From Legionella sheltonii (GTDB lineage: Bacteria; Pseudomonadota; Gammaproteobacteria; Legionellales; Legionellaceae): a stretch of 64,000 bases of DNA. Each line of letters opens with the position of its first letter. Position 1 is the first letter of the stretch. The position numbers and the translations under genes are program-made. The notes below the pieces were generated by a model. The model had not been told where the DNA came from, ran no database searches, and was given only the letters and a program-made list of their open reading frames with translations. This document shows positions 54,598 through 63,412 of this stretch, one piece after another. The DNA lies in the NCBI RefSeq assembly GCF_026191355.1, contig NZ_JAPHOQ010000002.1, positions 341,589-405,588 of the forward strand, read 5' to 3'.

Positions 54598-55550
54598 GTA
54601 TTATAGACTTTAACAATCAATCTTATACCTTAGAACCTAAGGAAAATGTATTACAATGTCTTCTGCGACATGGTGTGGATTATCCTAACTCATGTCAGGC
54701 GGGTATTTGCCAGTCCTGCCTGATTAAAGCTAAAGACGGTGTGGTACATCCATCTTGGCAAGAAGGATTACCGGAAACGCTTAAATCGCAAGGTTATTTT
54801 CTCGCCTGTCTGGCTCAGCCAGAAACCGCACTTCAGATCGTTGCGCCTGAGAATGCTGAATGCGAGGTAACTGCGCGATTAATTGAACTTAAACCACTTA
54901 ACTACAATGTGATGCAGGTTAAACTTGGGGTGGATGATTTAAACTATTGGATACCCGGACAATATCTTAATTTGATTAATCCCGAAGGCACTATGCGTAG
55001 CTATTCAATCGCCAACATCCCCATACAAGAAGGATTTATTGAGTTACAGATTAAAATCTATCCAGGTGGAGAAATGGGACAATGGCTTGTGAATAAGGCA
55101 ACAAAGCATACAGAAGTTAAACTTAGAGGACCTTTTGGCCGTTGTTTTTACCATAATCCCGACCATTTAGTATTCGATATGTTATTGGCAGGAACTGGAA
55201 CAGGACTAGCACCGCTTATTGCCATTACCAAAAGCGCGCTCAGTCAAAACCATCAAGGACGCATCACTTTAGTCCATGGGGGTCTTACTGATGAGGACAT
55301 TTATTACCAAGATGAGTTGGAAACTTTATCAATAGCATTTAATTCTTTCATTTATGACCCTTGTGTCGTACAAAGCCAAGGACGTTATCCTGAGGGATTG
55401 ATTGAGGGCAGAGCCTTAACACACATTAATAATGCTCATAATACTAGAGTATATGTTTGCGGTCCTAAAGAAACAACCAATAAGCTTAAAACCAGTATCT
55501 TTCTAACAGGCGTTCCTTCTAAACATATTTTTAGTGATCCATTTCTTTAA
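54594..55550 (+). CDS. ferredoxin-FAD-NAD(P)H reductase, probable haemoglobin reductase
   Basis: A 318-residue electron-transfer protein with three domains: plant-type [2Fe-2S] ferredoxin (CQAGICQSCLIKAKDG, with a fourth Cys in FLACLAQ), FAD-binding barrel (MRSYSIANIP, residues 137-146) and NAD(P)-binding domain (AGTGTGLAPLIAI; VYVCGPKETT). It resembles methane/phenol monooxygenase reductases. Translational coupling to the truncated haemoglobin gene suggests it re-reduces the haem. Together they would do the job of flavohaemoglobin Hmp. Confidence 0.9.
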   Translation: MSIIDFNNQSYTLEPKENVLQCLLRHGVDYPNSCQAGICQSCLIKAKDGVVHPSWQEGLPETLKSQGYFLACLAQPETALQIVAPENAECEVTARLIELKPLNYNVMQVKLGVDDLNYWIPGQYLNLINPEGTMRSYSIANIPIQEGFIELQIKIYPGGEMGQWLVNKATKHTEVKLRGPFGRCFYHNPDHLVFDMLLAGTGTGLAPLIAITKSALSQNHQGRITLVHGGLTDEDIYYQDELETLSIAFNSFIYDPCVVQSQGRYPEGLIEGRALTHINNAHNTRVYVCGPKETTNKLKTSIFLTGVPSKHIFSDPFL

Positions 55551-55626
55551 ATGGTAATCATTTTTCTATGTTCAATAACCCTAATCCAAAGAGCCCTTAA
55601 TCGATTTGAAAAAGTTTTAATCGCTT

Positions 55627-56076
55627 TTATTTAAAACCAAGTTGCATGTCTTTGTGAGGAATGCCAGCATCTTGGTATTCATTACTACAAACCACAAAGC
55701 CCAATTTTTCATAAAATGGAATGGCATAGACTTGAGCTCCAAGCTTTGCTTTCTTAACCTGATGATTTTGGCGCAGGTCCTCTATTATAAAGTTCATCAG
55801 CAGATGACCCAGTCCTTTTTTTTGGTGGGTCTCCAAAATAGCCACGCGCTCAATTTTAGCAAAATCGTCTATGTAACGCACACGTGCAGTGCCCACAGGC
55901 AACTGATTGAAAAGCAAAAGATAATGATCGCTACTAGAATCCAGTCCGTCGACTTCTTCATTAACGGGGATTTTCTGCCCTTCGACAAATACTTGATATC
56001 GGATAGTAAGGCAAATTTGAACATCTGCTGCAGCAGAAATTTTTTTTACGGAAATCTCACCGTGTTTTATACTCAT
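55627..56076 (-). CDS. GNAT-family N-acetyltransferase (YjcF/ElaA-like)
   Basis: 149 residues from the ATG at 56076; the upstream extension to 56163 looks non-coding. Features: IRYQVFVEGQKIPVNEEVDGLD at the N terminus, and the acetyl-CoA loop VAILETHQKKGLGHLLMNF. AIPFYEKLGFV closes the fold. The substrate is unknown. A long antisense frame overlaps it and is rejected. Confidence 0.82.
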   Translation of the reverse strand: MSIKHGEISVKKISAAADVQICLTIRYQVFVEGQKIPVNEEVDGLDSSSDHYLLLFNQLPVGTARVRYIDDFAKIERVAILETHQKKGLGHLLMNFIIEDLRQNHQVKKAKLGAQVYAIPFYEKLGFVVCSNEYQDAGIPHKDMQLGFK

Positions 56077-56361
56077 AATCTTTCTTGTGGCTCTATTTCT
56101 AACGAAAATCAAGTTTAATTGCAGGTTCCATCGGGTGTCAATCACATCCAAGGAACGAAACATGCATATGTGGGGCTCTAATCCATAACACCTGGAGTCA
56201 TGTTTAAAGTAAGTACAGCCTACGGGAAGATTGATATATCAAGTGTCATTTAAAAACTGGATTATAACTGAAACAAATGAATTGCCAGTATGTAAGTAAT
56301 TGTGTTAATTAGTACCTATTACTTGCGAAGTTTAGGTAATTGCTTTTAAGGAGGGAGTTCC

Positions 56362-56817
56362 ATGGATAGACGGTTTTTTTTGATTACTTTAGGTACTATG
56401 CTCACTGCAACACTAATAGCTGCGCCAATTAGTTCTATTGTTACATTGAGTGGTGGAGGCAATGTTGCTCCCGCAACAAGTTTGACCCTCTCCCTCAACG
56501 GGCTGATACCCGGAGTGAACTATAATGTAGTTTGTTATATTGATACTCAAAATCCTTTTCAATACATTTTATTGGGTAGTTCTCTGGCTGACTCAACAAG
56601 CACGATTACCTCATACAGCCTGAATGGCAATTATGTTATGCAGGATCAATTACAGGTAGGACGGAATTTGGTGGTTATTAATGGAACATTTAATAGCCCT
56701 TCTAGTAGTACCATTAATTTTACTAATTTGGATCAAACAAATTCATTTAATCTTAATAATTGCTTTGGTATTCCCCAAAAAGTCCCATCACCAGGCATTA
56801 TCGGAGACGGATTATGA
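56362..56817 (+). CDS. secreted hypothetical protein (first of an overlapping pair)
   Basis: A 151-residue exported protein with a signal peptide ending near LIAAP (residue 22). The mature part is Ser/Thr/Asn-rich and beta-like, with Cys at about residues 58 and 134. AAGGAGG precedes the ATG. The stop overlaps the start of the next gene (ATGA), so the two are coupled. No family recognised. Confidence 0.7.
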   Translation: MDRRFFLITLGTMLTATLIAAPISSIVTLSGGGNVAPATSLTLSLNGLIPGVNYNVVCYIDTQNPFQYILLGSSLADSTSTITSYSLNGNYVMQDQLQVGRNLVVINGTFNSPSSSTINFTNLDQTNSFNLNNCFGIPQKVPSPGIIGDGL

Positions 56818-57296
56818 AAAAAGTATTGATATCCGCTTTAAGTTTGCTAATGCAGATTTTTTCGACAAATTTGCAGGCGGCAAATGCCCCAATCCAACAA
56901 ATTGATATTGCAAATTTGCTGGCCAATAGTGTTGGTGGTTCAGGCGGCGCTACTGAAACAGCGGTGAATGTCGCGTTCTTAAATGGTGGCGCATTACCCT
57001 GTTATACGACGACACTTGCCTATCAGGCAGCAACATCCATACGGGCTGGCACAGGGCAAACTTGCCAAGCGCCGATAACGAGCATTACTCTTACCCCAAT
57101 TGCCAATTCAAATGGCTTAGGGACTGTGTATGAAACACCACTCTATCCCGTTATAGTGGATAGTAGATATTATTCAACCCAGATTACTATTACTCAGAAT
57201 ACAGCACCAACCTTTGACCCTAATAATGGGAATATTTTATTGCCGGGCACACTTCAGACTACAGTGGTGAACCATTTAGGACGGCTAGGCTCCTAA
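56814..57296 (+). CDS. secreted hypothetical protein (second of the pair)
   Basis: 160 residues from the ATG at 56814, which overlaps the preceding stop by 4 bp. Signal peptide cut near LQA (residue 22). The mature part is Thr/Asn/Gly-rich with two Cys and beta-like pattern, similar in style to its neighbour but not obviously homologous. Probably an exported pair; function unknown. Confidence 0.7.
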   Translation: MKKVLISALSLLMQIFSTNLQAANAPIQQIDIANLLANSVGGSGGATETAVNVAFLNGGALPCYTTTLAYQAATSIRAGTGQTCQAPITSITLTPIANSNGLGTVYETPLYPVIVDSRYYSTQITITQNTAPTFDPNNGNILLPGTLQTTVVNHLGRLGS

Positions 57297-57306
57297 AGAC
57301 TTAAAT

Positions 57307-58425
57307 TTACTTAAGAGTAGGTCCTTCTTTCGATTGTTCATCAGTAATTTCTTCTATTTTAGGACCTTTTTTCTTCACATTGGGTAACGATTCAATTGTT
57401 TCCGTTATATGTTTACAAAGAGACTCCACATCATTAATTCGAATGTCACTTGGAACATGAGAAAATACGTGTGTTTCGCCATCAATTTCATACATGCTGT
57501 TTAGCATTTCCAACAAACCCGATTTTGCTAAGTATTTTGCCTCATGCATCGTAATGACTCGAGATCCTTCGGGAGTAAGCCCCATGAGTTGATTTCTTTT
57601 GTTCACTTGTTCATATTCTTCTTTAAGATAAGTATCATGCTCAGCAAAACCGACTTTAATCGAACATACTCTTTGTTTGTATCCAGGATTTTCAATCGTT
57701 ACTTCATATAAAGGATTATTTATCGAGGTCCATTTACACAATACTTCACCAGGAACGGTTAATACATGAACCGCTCTCACATCTTGCATTTGTAAACCGA
57801 CATAGGTTTTACCAAAATTTCGAATCATCGTAATTTCCGAATTTGTTGCTGCAGTATCCATGACGTTAGTCAAGCCTTGAAATTCTCCTGCGTGCTCCTT
57901 TTCTTCAAGTTCAAAACGTTTGCTATATCGTCTGTACAGTTCTTCATGAGTTGCTACCAGTTCTTTAGGATTAATAAAGAAAGGAGGCAAATTGGTTTCA
58001 GTTATCGCCCCTGTGCTAGGGACTACGGTACTGCTGCTCGCATAAGTCCCCCCCGTTACTAATGAAGGAGTAAATGAAGCAAAAATAGAAGAGTTATTAC
58101 GAATTACGTGTTCGGGGATGTTATAGTGATGTTCTTTTTTGCCTGAGTGCGGACATACAAACTTTTCTTTTCTTAAAATATCAGTTACCTCAGCAATACT
58201 CATACCTCTAAAAAGCGAGAAACGCCCTTTATTATTTTTTTCCAAATGGAGAGCAAAACTCTGGAATGTACTTGTTTCAGAATTTATTTTATAGATTTTT
58301 CTAAAATCATCTAAAACAGAACTGTTTTTAGTTTTAATAAAATTTAATACTGTTGAGGAAAAGCCCTGTTTATGATGGTGAGCACCCGAACTGTAATTCC
58401 CGGTAAGAAAACTTAATCGCCTCAT
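57307..58425 (-). CDS. R-S-E type ADP-ribosyltransferase-like protein, second paralogue, candidate effector
   Basis: 372 residues from the ATG at 58425 (GGAA upstream; the frame extends to 58467). It shows the same arrangement as the 28377 protein: FSLFRGMSI (Arg73), FASFTPS (S-F-T, 117-119) and TNSEITMI (Glu197, again with Asn two residues before). The sequences between these blocks differ, so the two are distant paralogues. The strand 2 motif is S-F-T rather than S-T-S. No signal peptide; acidic, Lys-rich tail. No glycohydrolase gene is beside this copy. Confidence 0.65.
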   Translation of the reverse strand: MRRLSFLTGNYSSGAHHHKQGFSSTVLNFIKTKNSSVLDDFRKIYKINSETSTFQSFALHLEKNNKGRFSLFRGMSIAEVTDILRKEKFVCPHSGKKEHHYNIPEHVIRNNSSIFASFTPSLVTGGTYASSSTVVPSTGAITETNLPPFFINPKELVATHEELYRRYSKRFELEEKEHAGEFQGLTNVMDTAATNSEITMIRNFGKTYVGLQMQDVRAVHVLTVPGEVLCKWTSINNPLYEVTIENPGYKQRVCSIKVGFAEHDTYLKEEYEQVNKRNQLMGLTPEGSRVITMHEAKYLAKSGLLEMLNSMYEIDGETHVFSHVPSDIRINDVESLCKHITETIESLPNVKKKGPKIEEITDEQSKEGPTLK

Positions 58426-58808
58426 AATAATCGTTCCAATGAAGATTGTGTATTTAATTATAGCCAATTAAACACAAATCGATCTGTTGGTGTATTTTTA
58501 ATACAAAATCAGGTTATTCCCGGAAATTTAAGGCACGAATGGCAACTTATAAAAAATATTAATTTATCCAATCAAGGATTAAAATTCAGGCTGTCTTTAT
58601 CTACATCATCTTTCTAGTTTCTATTTACCTCACTTGCTGAACAGGGAATTCGTGCAACACAAACCATCTGGCCACCTACGGTGGCTAACTGGTGCTTTCA
58701 GCGTGATAATCGCGTTAGTCACCAAAAAATCAAAAAGAACAATTAATTGACCATCTGCTTTTAAAACAATATGATTATTTCCCTATTTTTATTCAATAGA
58801 CTTAAAAA
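58426..58808. other. 383-bp interval without a gene
   Basis: AT-rich sequence between two divergent genes. GCCACCTACGGTGGC (about 58672-58686) forms a short perfect stem. No frame looks real. Promoters for both neighbours should lie here but none is clear. Confidence 0.35.
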
Positions 58809-59531
58809 ATGCCGTTAATTACCTTATATGAATTAGAAAACGCATATTACCCCAAATTCATTGAAGCACTTCAACGTGATATAAAAACAAGTGACTACAG
58901 TGAACAAGTTAATCATCAAGTTTTAAGTGTAGCCATTTTTTTATTGAGAGAACCTGGAAAATATACAGGCCTCAGCTTAGAGCAAATCATGATAGGAACC
59001 CTGAATATGGCAATAGTTCTGCAAATTTCCAAATATGGCTCTATTGCTCCGGAAAACATAGGGGAGAATCTTTATAATAATTACGTTCGTGAAAGCAATT
59101 ATTGGTTTATGGGGTACAACAGGGCTTTAAAAAATTTCAAGGAATTATCCGATGAGGACGCTTTGAAATTAGCAATCCCCGTCATTGAGCGAGCTGCTAA
59201 GGGGTGCTTGTACATTACCCCCTGCTTCCCCCACACTTTAAATCTATTTTTCGAATATTGCATGCAGCTTAATAAAGATTTTATTCCTCCTGCTTTACCT
59301 ACTGGGAATACATTTCATAAATGGAACCAAAACCAATTTTTGAGTTTTAACACAAGTTATTCCTCTTCTTTATTGAGTCAATCTTTATTTGCTGTGAAAG
59401 CCAATAGATTGCCTACAGAGAATCTTCCAAACGAGTTACAGAATGAATTAAACATGTTAGTTGAGGGAGACGATATAGTTGATGTAGAGGATGCAAGAAT
59501 CACTTCACATTCATGTTGTACGATTAGTTAA
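58809..59531 (+). CDS. hypothetical protein ending in a CaaX box (CTIS), candidate effector
   Basis: A 240-residue mainly helical protein without a signal peptide or recognised domain. Features: Tyr/Phe-rich middle (NYWFMGYNRALKNF), several Cys, and an acidic stretch (VEGDDIVDVED) before the end. It ends S-C-C-T-I-S: the last four residues C-T-I-S fit a farnesylation CaaX box, and the extra Cys could be palmitoylated. A strong terminator follows 56 bp after the stop. Function unknown. Confidence 0.65.
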   Translation: MPLITLYELENAYYPKFIEALQRDIKTSDYSEQVNHQVLSVAIFLLREPGKYTGLSLEQIMIGTLNMAIVLQISKYGSIAPENIGENLYNNYVRESNYWFMGYNRALKNFKELSDEDALKLAIPVIERAAKGCLYITPCFPHTLNLFFEYCMQLNKDFIPPALPTGNTFHKWNQNQFLSFNTSYSSSLLSQSLFAVKANRLPTENLPNELQNELNMLVEGDDIVDVEDARITSHSCCTIS

Positions 59532-59587
59532 ACATTGATAAAGAATTGCCTTGTTGTTGAAAAGCTTAAGTAATTATCGGTAAGTGT

Positions 59588-59610
59588 TGGGTCATTTGAC
59601 CCATTTTTTT
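59588..59610 (+). terminator. Rho-independent terminator of the CTIS gene
   Basis: TGGGTC / GACCCA stem with ATTT loop followed by seven T residues. Confidence 0.85.
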
Positions 59611-60002
59611 AAACACAACAAACATCAACTAAAAGACATTAACATAAAGGAGACAGGCCCTTTTTTAATTTAATATTGCTCAAAAGGATTATATTTGATA
59701 CAATTAAATCAATTTCGAGTTAGCTTCTGGATTCAACCTGAATCGAAACTTGGAATACAACGACTTATCTTCTCCCCTAAGGATTGCTGGAGAACTGATT
59801 ATTCTAGTTTTAATGAATAAACGGGTTTGTCGCTGAGATAAAGGTCAGGAATAAATAAATTCAGGTTTGTTTACTCCTTAAGATTTTAATTCAGTGATAA
59901 AACGACTCGTTTTAATCCATCAAGTCTTGCTTTATCTCCTGTTAAAACAAATTCCGCTGCTCGTGAAGCAGTAATTTTAATTTTTTCTAAGGAGTATTGA
60001 CC
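59611..60002. other. 392-bp interval without a gene
   Basis: No convincing frame. AAGGAG at 59990-59994 is the ribosome site for the gene starting at 60003. TTTAATTTAATATT near 59664-59677 vaguely resembles PmrA-type effector promoter elements, too weak to call. Confidence 0.35.
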
Positions 60003-61703
60003 ATGGCAATAATGAAACATGAATCGATAAAACCATCCTCTACTGTCGAAGGAATGAGTAGTGTTTGGATCACCATTCGCGTGGTAACTAATGATGTTTA
60101 CAAATACATGGTACAGTATAATGACACTCCTATTGATATTTATGTTTCTATCGATGAATTTAATAAAAATCCTTATGAGGCTATTGAAAAAGAGATTAAT
60201 GAACATTCCAAAACCAGGGAAGTTTTATTTACTAAAAAAATGGAACGTACCGGTACCTGTGGTCAGGAAGTCAGTTCTGTATCTTTGGATACGTACCTTG
60301 CAACTTATATAGTTGAGGTTCAGCTTCCATCATCAACCGTGAACAGTGCACCGAAAAAAGAACGTTCAATTTATGAAAACGCATTTGAATTACCCCAAGG
60401 ATGGCAAATTCAATCCGCCCAGATAAACCGAATGGTACTCGATGTATTGGGATTAGAGCGTCATTTAATTGTTTGTCTTGACAAAACAAGTAAAAATTTG
60501 GAGCGACATGAAATTTGTCTTTTCAAAGAAAATGGCACCTGGTTTTATCGCATCCCTGGAGAAGATCAAGATCATATTTTACCTAATATATTTGAGCAAT
60601 CTTTTGAACGATACATCTATAAATTTTTAGATCGGTATGCATCAAGATTGCCCGCTCGTACACCTCAATGGATAGATCTATGTGATGGAAAACATGGAGA
60701 GTTGGCTATGACCCTTACCATGGAAATATACAATGTGATGGCATCTGCAGGTCATATTCCCAAGGATTTCGGACTGGATTATCATTTCCCCTTGGAATTA
60801 GACTGGAACTCTGATCCTAGCAATCTGGCAATGATGTTAATACAAGGTTCCTTGCAGTCAGAATCTAATTTATCCAAATTACCTGCGGATCTAATCCATA
60901 GAATTTTTGCAGACTCTGTTGATAAAAAACCAGAACAGGTTAGCACTTACATCAACAAAGTAAATGAATCTGTTAAGAATATCTATACTGCCAGTATTGC
61001 CCCACAATTGATTTGCACAGGAAGATGGAACAATACACCAAGCATCAGTATTTCTTGTCCCAATGATCCAACACTGCTTGATAAATTTTATCAATCGAGC
61101 CTGCAGTCTTTCCACTACATGGCGAAGTTTGATCCCGAAAATCATCAAATCGTCATAAAAAACTCCAAAGGTATTGGCGATCAGGGTGTTTATCTAGCCA
61201 ATGACGGACATGAGCTGGCTATTGCTTTTACATCCCAGGAAGAACGTGACAGCTGGGCTGAATTAATGGGTTTGGAACATGATTATTACAATCAAGGAAT
61301 TGGAATCTGGGCTGATCACCCTCAATGCATCTACTTTACGAGCCGGTTTTTCCTGATTCAGGAATTAAAACAATACATTCAGGAAAAACGTCAAAAGTCG
61401 GAAGCCATGGTGCAAGCACTTGATGCCCTCTCGGCAGAACCTACCAGCATGCTTACGAAATTCAGTTTCTTTGTGCAGCAATTGTATAATAATGAACAAG
61501 AGGAAATGAAATCAAACCTGAAATACTGCAATAAGCAAATTTTAGCTGCAAAACTATTACTCGATGTTCTAAATAATAAAAGTGATGTTGACGGGTTAAG
61601 GTATAAATACCCTGATTATGTTTCAATCATAGAACAAGATGAAGTGCTTCATGGTATTCTGGCACAAATTGAGGAAAAGAGTTCTGCGCCACAACCAATG
61701 TGA
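60003..61703 (+). CDS. large hypothetical protein with an F-box-like motif, candidate effector
   Basis: 566 residues from the ATG at 60003, eight bases after AAGGAG (the frame also opens at a TTG, 59997). No signal peptide. Near residue 290 the sequence LSKLPADLIHRIF resembles the start of an F-box (LPxELxxxIF), followed by VSTYINKVNESVKNIY, which could form later F-box helices. The rest has mixed alpha/beta pattern without a known family; the C terminus is helical. F-box effectors exist in Legionella; here this is a hypothesis. Confidence 0.6.
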   Translation: MAIMKHESIKPSSTVEGMSSVWITIRVVTNDVYKYMVQYNDTPIDIYVSIDEFNKNPYEAIEKEINEHSKTREVLFTKKMERTGTCGQEVSSVSLDTYLATYIVEVQLPSSTVNSAPKKERSIYENAFELPQGWQIQSAQINRMVLDVLGLERHLIVCLDKTSKNLERHEICLFKENGTWFYRIPGEDQDHILPNIFEQSFERYIYKFLDRYASRLPARTPQWIDLCDGKHGELAMTLTMEIYNVMASAGHIPKDFGLDYHFPLELDWNSDPSNLAMMLIQGSLQSESNLSKLPADLIHRIFADSVDKKPEQVSTYINKVNESVKNIYTASIAPQLICTGRWNNTPSISISCPNDPTLLDKFYQSSLQSFHYMAKFDPENHQIVIKNSKGIGDQGVYLANDGHELAIAFTSQEERDSWAELMGLEHDYYNQGIGIWADHPQCIYFTSRFFLIQELKQYIQEKRQKSEAMVQALDALSAEPTSMLTKFSFFVQQLYNNEQEEMKSNLKYCNKQILAAKLLLDVLNNKSDVDGLRYKYPDYVSIIEQDEVLHGILAQIEEKSSAPQPM

Positions 61704-61734
61704 TTTGGAAATACACTTTGATTGAGTTTTAATT

Positions 61735-61763
61735 CAGCCGTATTAATCCGTAATATGGCTGAT
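61735..61763. terminator. hairpin after the F-box-like gene
   Basis: TCAGCCGTATTA and TAATATGGCTGA pair over 12 bp (one G-U) with a 5-base loop, 31 bp after the stop. T-poor tail; probable terminator. The rest of the interval up to 62035 holds no visible gene. Confidence 0.6.
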
Positions 61764-62035
61764 TCAATATTATCAACAGCGTTTTTCGCTTCGCTTAATA
61801 GTCTTCATTGAGGTATCTCCTTATGATCTTTCAAAACTCGTCTATAAAAATCGTGTGAGTACACTTTCTTCATTGTTTTTTAAAGATACTTAATGAGGTC
61901 TACATAGGATGCAACTCGATGCCAACTCATGTTGCATCTGCAAAGTGAAGCACTTTCATTTAAATAAAATTCTAGATTGTAATAAAGTCAATTAGTGAAT
62001 ACACTAGCTTTTTCAATTTTTATAAAGGATTATAA

Positions 62036-62920
62036 ATGTGTTCCAAATTATCTAAGACGATTTTATCTCTCTCCATTTTTGCAACCTCTGCTTTCGCAGG
62101 TAGCATGGGATCAGCGCCTAATCCTCAAGGTTTTTTTATTGGGGTAGGTGGAAATTACAACTCACTAAGGATTCATCAGAACTCATGGGGTCTAGGGATT
62201 TCAAGCTTATATATTGACGGCGTGTACAATTCGACGGGAATTGCCCAAGGTAATGCCGCCCCGTTTAAAAACTGGAGCCAAAACTTATCACCAGAGGTTC
62301 AAACTGGATATTTAAGAAACTATAATGATAGCGTTTATTATGGGATTAAATTTACTTATCAATATCTTGGAGCAGTGGCAACGAATCGTGATCTTTACCT
62401 TCCTCAAACTGGCGTGCTCACAAGCTCATCCGGTGCCAAGAGCCCGATGTTTGGATATGCAATTGCTGATTCTGTTGAAGCAACAATTAACCATGATATG
62501 AATTTATTCGCTTTAATTGGTAAAAAGTTTGACAATAAAAGCATATACTTAGGTGCAGGTCCTTCGTTAATCAGTTTGCAATCACAAAACTACAACTCTA
62601 TAGGTTATGCCATTGTCAATGGTGAAACTCTAAATGTAACCGGTTTGGTAAACTATGGTTCGCCTACTATGTGGGCATGGGGTGGCGGTGCTCAAATTGG
62701 AATGAACTATTTTCTTACTCCTTCATGGTTTATCGATGCATCCTATACTTTTTCAGCCTTAGAAGGTCGCGTAAGTCGACATGAACAATCATTTGCTAAT
62801 ACCTCAATAATGAATGGTGATACCCTATTGACAACAGGAATATTGGCAACAAAAGACACTTTTAAAACGACACTGTTGCAATCCATTAATATATCCATTA
62901 ACAGATTGTTTGATTTTTAG
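62036..62920 (+). CDS. outer-membrane beta-barrel protein
   Basis: A 294-residue protein. The signal peptide is cut near AFA (residue 21). The mature part has alternating hydrophobic strands (FFIGVGGNYNSL, YYGIKFTYQYLGAV, WFIDASYTFSAL) and ends in Phe (INRLFDF), the classic outer-membrane C-terminal signal. The style matches Legionella 30-kDa outer-membrane proteins. AAGGA precedes the ATG. Ligand or adhesion role unknown. Confidence 0.8.
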   Translation: MCSKLSKTILSLSIFATSAFAGSMGSAPNPQGFFIGVGGNYNSLRIHQNSWGLGISSLYIDGVYNSTGIAQGNAAPFKNWSQNLSPEVQTGYLRNYNDSVYYGIKFTYQYLGAVATNRDLYLPQTGVLTSSSGAKSPMFGYAIADSVEATINHDMNLFALIGKKFDNKSIYLGAGPSLISLQSQNYNSIGYAIVNGETLNVTGLVNYGSPTMWAWGGGAQIGMNYFLTPSWFIDASYTFSALEGRVSRHEQSFANTSIMNGDTLLTTGILATKDTFKTTLLQSINISINRLFDF

Positions 62921-63412
62921 GTTTCTGGTGTTGATGCACTAAGCAGGCCTCATTTAAAACAAAAAGCGAGTTCGCTTTGACCGTTTTTATAAATATTGAA
63001 TCGGGTCTGCTTATAAATAACTCAAGATACTTTTTATGTCTCAACCAATTCAGACAGTATGCACATCAATGTGAACAGTAAAGCGAAGCCGATTAATAGG
63101 GGGAATTTAACACGCTTCATCCCCTTATTTTATCTTCGTTTTACTCATCATCCAATTTGTCCATAAGCACTTCGCCTCAATCGCTAGTTCGTTTTTAGGT
63201 AATTAATAAGTCCTTAATGTAATTAATTTATAATAAAAAGTATTCCCTATAAGCCTACGCATGACTACCTTGCGTTAGGTAACAATAATGTCCGGCACTA
63301 TCCTCAAATCAGAAAAATACCCCATTAATGTTAACTTAATAAACTGAATGTATAATTAAAGAATGTAAAGTTCAACAATTGTCCTTGCGGGCTCAATTTA
63401 GAGAGTACATTT
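62921..63412. other. 492-bp interval without a gene
   Basis: AAAGCGA / TCGCTTT (about 62963-62978) makes a short hairpin soon after the outer-membrane gene and may end it. The rest is AT-rich with no credible frame. Promoter elements for the gene at 63413 are not clear. Confidence 0.4.

Noticed and set aside
55642..56118. 158-codon plus-strand frame opposite the GNAT gene
   Set aside because: It lies fully antisense to a convincing GNAT and its product has no plausible features.
59664..59677. PmrA-type promoter element (TTTAATTTAATATT)
   Set aside because: Only a partial half-site in AT-rich sequence; it cannot be separated from chance.
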